8,577 nucleotides of DNA from Candidatus Latescibacterota bacterium (GTDB lineage: Bacteria; Latescibacterota; MVCY01). The notes under the pieces were generated by a model that saw nothing but the letters and a program-made list of their open reading frames with translations, ran no database searches and was not told the DNA's origin. The translations under genes were made by a program, and so were the position numbers. Where the stretch lies: the NCBI GenBank assembly GCA_030669445.1, contig DAOVDP010000044.1, forward strand, positions 1-8,577, read 5' to 3'. This document shows, piece by piece, positions 6,590-8,577 of the stretch. How positions within the stretch are numbered: position 1 is the first letter of the stretch; every line of letters starts with the position of its first letter.

Positions 6590-6838
6590 ATGCCTGGTTT
6601 TGACGGTACAGGTCCCAGAGGGCTTGGACCTATGACCGGCGGGTGCCGCGGTTACTGTGTGCTTCCTGTAAAGGGGCCAAATAGCTCAACCCAGAGCAGG
6701 AAATCCCAGGGTCTGACTGGAATTCAGGGAAGATCTGTGTCTGCTGTTTATCCTTACCGGGTTTTTCCTTATCCTGCATTTTTCTATCCCCGGTCCTGGG
6801 GATATTATCCCTTTGGGAGATTTAGTCAGTGGAGATAA
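6590..6838 (+). CDS. DUF5320-type small Gly-rich protein (tag protein 1)
   Basis: I set the start at ATG 6590, nine bases after a strong GGAGGTG (6574-6580); the GTG at 6578 is inside that site. The 82-residue product begins 'MPGFDGTGPRGLGPMTG' and has 'GCRGYC', the DUF5320-like N-terminal signature with a terminal Cys. The remainder is rich in Tyr, Phe, Pro and Ser ('YPYRVFPYPAFFYPRSWGYYP') and ends in Trp-Arg. There is no signal peptide or membrane span. Function of the family is unknown; co-occurrence with MTH1175 and Fe-S ATPase genes suggests a role in metal-cluster handling. It is the most divergent of the three adjacent copies, with four extra spacer residues before the Tyr-rich part. 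Confidence 0.8.
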   Translation: MPGFDGTGPRGLGPMTGGCRGYCVLPVKGPNSSTQSRKSQGLTGIQGRSVSAVYPYRVFPYPAFFYPRSWGYYPFGRFSQWR

Positions 6839-6908
6839 TCTCCAGACCAAAGTTTCACAGCAATGAGGTTTTTGAACTTCAAAGAGAATCAAAAGGAGGT
6901 GAGAGACA

Positions 6909-7199
6909 ATGCCACGAGGAGATGGAACCGGGCCGATGGGGTTAGGACCTATGACAGGCAGGGCAGCCGGTTACTGTGCCGGCTATCCAGTGCCCGGATT
7001 TATGAACCCCTACGGCGGACGTCCGGGCTTAGGTTTGGGAGCTGGTTACCCTATGGGGTGGGCGGCAGCCCCCTACGCTGCCTCGGGGGCGTATCCCGGC
7101 TACGGCATGCCCGCTTGGGGTTGGGGCGGACGGCGATTTTCGGGCTTTGGCCGACGTCCCTTTGGCCCCGGCATCAGACGAGGCCGGGGAAGATGGTAA
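6909..7199 (+). CDS. DUF5320-type small Gly-rich protein (tag protein 2)
   Basis: The 96-residue product opens 'MPRGDGTGPMGLGPMTGRAA' and then G-Y-C-A-G-Y. The rest is low complexity: Gly, Ala, Pro, Tyr and Trp with a basic Arg-Gly-rich end finishing in Arg-Trp. Only one Cys (in GYC) is present. A strong AAAAGGAGGTGAG site (6893-6905) precedes it. The first 110 bases match the next gene at 100 positions, and most differences are silent, so the two arose by tandem duplication and the N-terminal segment is under protein-level constraint. The C-terminal half is not shared. No enzyme motif is visible; it may be a structural or metal-binding adaptor. Confidence 0.82.
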   Translation: MPRGDGTGPMGLGPMTGRAAGYCAGYPVPGFMNPYGGRPGLGLGAGYPMGWAAAPYAASGAYPGYGMPAWGWGGRRFSGFGRRPFGPGIRRGRGRW

Positions 7200-7244
7200 T
7201 AGCCATCATTTGAAACTAAATCAAGTCAAAGGAGGTGAAACATA

Positions 7245-7649
7245 ATGCCACGAGGAGACGGAACCGGACCGATGGGGTTTGGACCTATGACGGGCAGAGC
7301 AGCCGGTTACTGTGCCGGCTATTCGGTACCCGGGTTCATGAACCCCTACGGCGGGCGCTTGGGACTTGGCTTCGGTCGGGGTCGGGGCTTCGGATGGCGG
7401 AGAGGGGGATATCCCTATGCACCAGCCCCTTACCCATACGAAGCACCGGTAGCCCCTTATGGGTATCCGCCAGTTGGGGCACCCACAGCCCCTTATGGGT
7501 ATCCGCCGGTTGGGGATCCCTATGCTCCTGCCGCTACTCCAGATCAGGAGGCCGACTATCTGAAGAACCAGGCAGATGTACTGAAAGAACAACTGGACCA
7601 GATTCAGAAACGTATCTCTGAACTGGAGACCGAGAAAGAAGCCAAGTGA
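7245..7649 (+). CDS. DUF5320-type protein with APYGYPPVG repeats and C-terminal coiled coil (tag protein 3)
   Basis: The 134-residue product shares its first 37 residues with the preceding protein except for two substitutions (L12F, P27S). After a Gly/Arg-rich stretch it carries two 12-residue repeats starting APYGYPPVG, then a charged helix 'DYLKNQADVLKEQLDQIQ...ELETEKEAK' with Leu/Ile at heptad-like spacing, a likely short coiled coil for self- or hetero-assembly. The layout tag, flexible Pro/Tyr linker, coiled coil looks like a scaffold or tether. This final helix is common in longer DUF5320 members. The ribosome site is AAAGGAGGTGAAA. A strong hairpin follows the stop codon. Confidence 0.85.
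   Translation: MPRGDGTGPMGFGPMTGRAAGYCAGYSVPGFMNPYGGRLGLGFGRGRGFGWRRGGYPYAPAPYPYEAPVAPYGYPPVGAPTAPYGYPPVGDPYAPAATPDQEADYLKNQADVLKEQLDQIQKRISELETEKEAK
7451..7515 (+). repeat. In-frame 36-bp tandem duplication inside tag protein 3
   Basis: Bases 7451-7479 and 7487-7515 are identical at 28 of 29 positions, with a 36-bp period that keeps the frame. They encode the two APYGYPPVG units. The near identity points to recent duplication or homogenisation, so the copy number may vary between strains. Confidence 0.9.
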
Positions 7650-7656
7650 GGCTCCA

Positions 7657-7688
7657 GGGGAGGGAGAGGATTTTGCCTCTCCCTCCCC
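7657..7688. terminator. Strong 13-bp hairpin after tag protein 3 (possible attenuator or partial terminator)
   Basis: GGGGAGGGAGAGG (7657-7669) pairs perfectly with CCTCTCCCTCCCC (7676-7688) around the 6-base loop ATTTTG. It begins eight bases past the TGA of tag protein 3 and ends 26 bases before the FmdB-type gene. The downstream sequence (ACTCAAAAACC) has no T-run, so simple intrinsic termination is doubtful. It may protect the 3' end of the upstream message or reduce read-through. The arms are pure purine and pure pyrimidine, an uncommon composition. Confidence 0.55.
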
Positions 7689-7714
7689 ACTCAAAAACCA
7701 GGGGGTCCTGAGTT

Positions 7715-7969
7715 ATGCCTACTTACGAATACAAGTGTGAAGCCTGCGGACACCGCTTCACCCGCTTCCAGAAGATGAGCGATGAGCCGGTCCAAGTCTG
7801 TCCGGAGTGCTCCGGAGCGGTTCGGAGACTTATATCCGGCGGTGCTGGAATAATCTTCAAGGGGTCGGGCTTTTATGAGACAGACTACAAGAGAGCATCC
7901 GAATCCTTCGCTCCTTGCTGTGGTGTAAATACCCCTTGCGATTCTCCCAAGAGATGCTGCCAGAAATAG
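7715..7969 (+). CDS. FmdB-family zinc ribbon protein with extra C-terminal cysteines
   Basis: The 84-residue protein starts 'MPTYEYKCEACGHRF' and has a four-Cys ribbon: C8, C11, C29, C32 (CxxC and CPEC), followed by 'GSGFYETDY'. This is the FmdB/CxxC-CxxC-SSSS putative regulatory family, named from the fmd (molybdenum formylmethanofuran dehydrogenase) region of methanogens. The usual Ser-rich or short end is replaced by a Cys-rich tail with C68-C69, C75 and C81-C82, enough for a second metal site. AGGGGGT (7700-7706) is a fair ribosome site. It may be a metal-responsive adaptor or regulator; its target is unknown. It is followed by a 207-base spacer with a new promoter, so it probably ends the preceding operon. 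Confidence 0.88.
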   Translation: MPTYEYKCEACGHRFTRFQKMSDEPVQVCPECSGAVRRLISGGAGIIFKGSGFYETDYKRASESFAPCCGVNTPCDSPKRCCQK

Positions 7970-8099
7970 GGAATATGCTGGGGGGGATAAGGTTGCCAAT
8001 CTAAACTGATCTAACAGCACATTAACCAATAGGAGAAATCCAAGTTCCCTTAAGGGGAAAGTCATTTCTACTTGCTGGATGGTTCACCAAATTTTGTCC

Positions 8100-8129
8100 T
8101 TGCAAATTCCTGAGTAGTTTTTGTATATT
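8100..8129 (+). promoter_or_regulatory. Candidate promoter for the 8177-8577 genes
   Basis: TTGCAA (8100-8105) and TATATT (8124-8129) are separated by 18 bases, giving four and five of six matches to the sigma-70 consensus. The spacer 7970-8176 is otherwise free of coding signal; it contains a small palindrome CCCTTAAGGG (8047-8056) about 45 bases upstream of the -35. Predicted transcription would start near 8136, some 40 bases ahead of the ATG. Moderate support only. Confidence 0.45.
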
Positions 8130-8176
8130 AACCAAAGATTCAACAACTCACAATAATCAGAAAGGAGGGAAGTAAA

Positions 8177-8401
8177 ATGCCAAGAGGAGATGGAACTGGT
8201 CCTTTAGGTCAAGGCCCAGGGACTGGCAGAGGAATGGGGCAGAGTGGCGGTCGGGGTCGTATGGATGGCACCAAGGCCGGTGCAGGCCCCAGTGGAAACT
8301 GCGTTTGTCCAAGCTGTGGCACCAAGGTTCCTCACAGCCGAGGAGTACCCTGCTACAATGCGTCTTGTCCCAAATGTGGGGCTAAAATGGTCAGAGAATA
8401 G
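8177..8401 (+). CDS. Small protein with MPRGDGTGP N-terminal tag and Cys-rich zinc-ribbon/rubredoxin-like end (tag protein 4)
   Basis: The 74-residue product starts 'MPRGDGTGPLGQGPGTGRG', the same tag as proteins 2 and 3, then a Gly/Arg-rich linker. The C-terminal third has six cysteines: C42, C44, C47 (CVCPSCG) and C59, C64, C67 (CYNASCPKCG), a double-knuckle metal site for Zn or Fe. The Cys of the GYC motif in the other tag proteins is missing here (GQS at 21-23), as if the dedicated ribbon replaces it. AAAGGAGGGA (8160-8169) is the ribosome site. The 12-base gap to the MTH1175-type gene suggests joint translation and a functional link. Such proteins are commonly found beside NifX/MTH1175 genes; precise role unknown. 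Confidence 0.85.
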   Translation: MPRGDGTGPLGQGPGTGRGMGQSGGRGRMDGTKAGAGPSGNCVCPSCGTKVPHSRGVPCYNASCPKCGAKMVRE

Positions 8402-8413
8402 AGAGGAGGAACT

Positions 8414-8577
8414 ATGAAGATCGCCATCACTGCACGGGGGAAGGATTTGGAGTCAGAGGTAGACCCTCGTTTCGGCAGGTGCGAGTATTTTATCATTTTT
8501 GACACCGAAACTGGGGCCTTTGAGGCGCTGGACAATGCCAGCATCAGTCTGGGAGGTGGTGCAGGTATCCAGAGTGC
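8414..8577 (+). CDS. MTH1175/NifX/NifB-C-like dinitrogenase iron-molybdenum cofactor-type protein (3' truncated)
   Basis: The frame from ATG 8414, with AGGAGG at 8404-8409, runs off the window after about 54 residues. It reads 'MKIAIT', then 'GKDLESEVDPRFGRCEYFIIFD', 'FEALDNA' and 'GGGAGIQSA'. The segment DPRFGRxxYFIIFD and the later GGAGIQ are hallmarks of the MTH1175 subgroup of the dinitrogenase Fe-Mo cofactor biosynthesis domain, which also includes the Desulfovibrio orange protein. Those proteins bind metal-sulfide clusters (Mo-Cu-S in the orange protein) or nitrogenase cofactor precursors. It has a Cys in the variable position after FGR. No nitrogenase gene is visible, so a nitrogen-fixation role is not implied. 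Together with the two Fe-S MinD ATPases it marks the region as ORP-like. Confidence 0.9.
   Translation, partial: MKIAITARGKDLESEVDPRFGRCEYFIIFDTETGAFEALDNASISLGGGAGIQS

Noticed and set aside
6863..7213. + strand 116-codon frame overlapping tag protein 2 in another frame
   Set aside because: The strong ribosome site and family match belong to the frame starting at 6909; this product is Arg-rich noise.
7221..7694. 157-codon open frame on the - strand over tag protein 3
   Set aside because: It arises from Gly/Pro-rich codons read in reverse, has repeats mirrored from the + strand gene and no ribosome site consistent with its start.
8414..8577. Nitrogen-fixation gene
   Set aside because: The MTH1175 subgroup is widespread in non-diazotrophs and no nifHDK, nifB or nifEN sequence is visible.

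Overview
The window looks like chromosomal DNA of an anaerobic bacterium, probably from an uncultured lineage. Every gene I can support is on the + strand with good Shine-Dalgarno sites. The gene set is typical of strict anaerobes: paired 4Fe-4S MinD-type ATPases, a DUF134 regulator, MTH1175-type proteins, DUF5320 Gly-rich small proteins and an FmdB zinc ribbon. The intergenic spacers carry short-period degenerate repeats. I cannot fix the phylum; Desulfobacterota, Chloroflexi (Dehalococcoidia) or a related candidate phylum would all fit.

Layout. Bases 1-2548 hold the 3' half of a zinc-type (MDR) alcohol/polyol dehydrogenase gene, then a 614-residue FAD protein of the fumarate reductase/aspartate oxidase fold. 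That protein keeps the FAD-binding motifs but lacks most of the fumarate reductase catalytic residues. Bases 2549-2942 are a non-coding boundary with a 7-bp-period tandem repeat, a long inverted repeat, a likely sigma-70 promoter and a perfect 20-bp palindrome over the expected start of transcription. Bases 2943-4654 encode two MinD/ParA-family ATPases, each with an inserted 2x[4Fe-4S] ferredoxin domain; stop and start overlap by one base. After a repeat-rich spacer come a DUF134 (UPF0251) DNA-binding protein (4830-5180) and a CoA-disulfide reductase/NADH oxidase-like flavoprotein (5219-6565). Three tandem DUF5320-type genes (6590-7649), a long hairpin and an FmdB-type zinc ribbon gene (7715-7969) follow. 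A second promoter appears to drive a fourth 'MPRGDGTGP' protein carrying a Cys-rich ribbon (8177-8401) and an MTH1175/NifX-like protein cut by the window end (8414-8577).

How it fits together. Two Fe-S MinD ATPases plus an MTH1175-domain protein is the core of the orange protein (ORP) system of Desulfovibrio, where the MTH1175-type protein carries a Mo/Cu-sulfide cluster. Here that core is joined by a DUF134 regulator, a thiol/NAD(P)H flavoprotein and four small proteins that share one N-terminal 'tag' but have different C-terminal modules. My inference is a metal-sulfur cofactor assembly or trafficking locus: ATPases as scaffold or carrier, the flavoprotein as redox supply, the small Gly/Cys proteins as metal handlers or adaptors, and DUF134 as a candidate ligand of the palindrome. 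The most novel elements are the modular tag-protein family and the palindromic operator.
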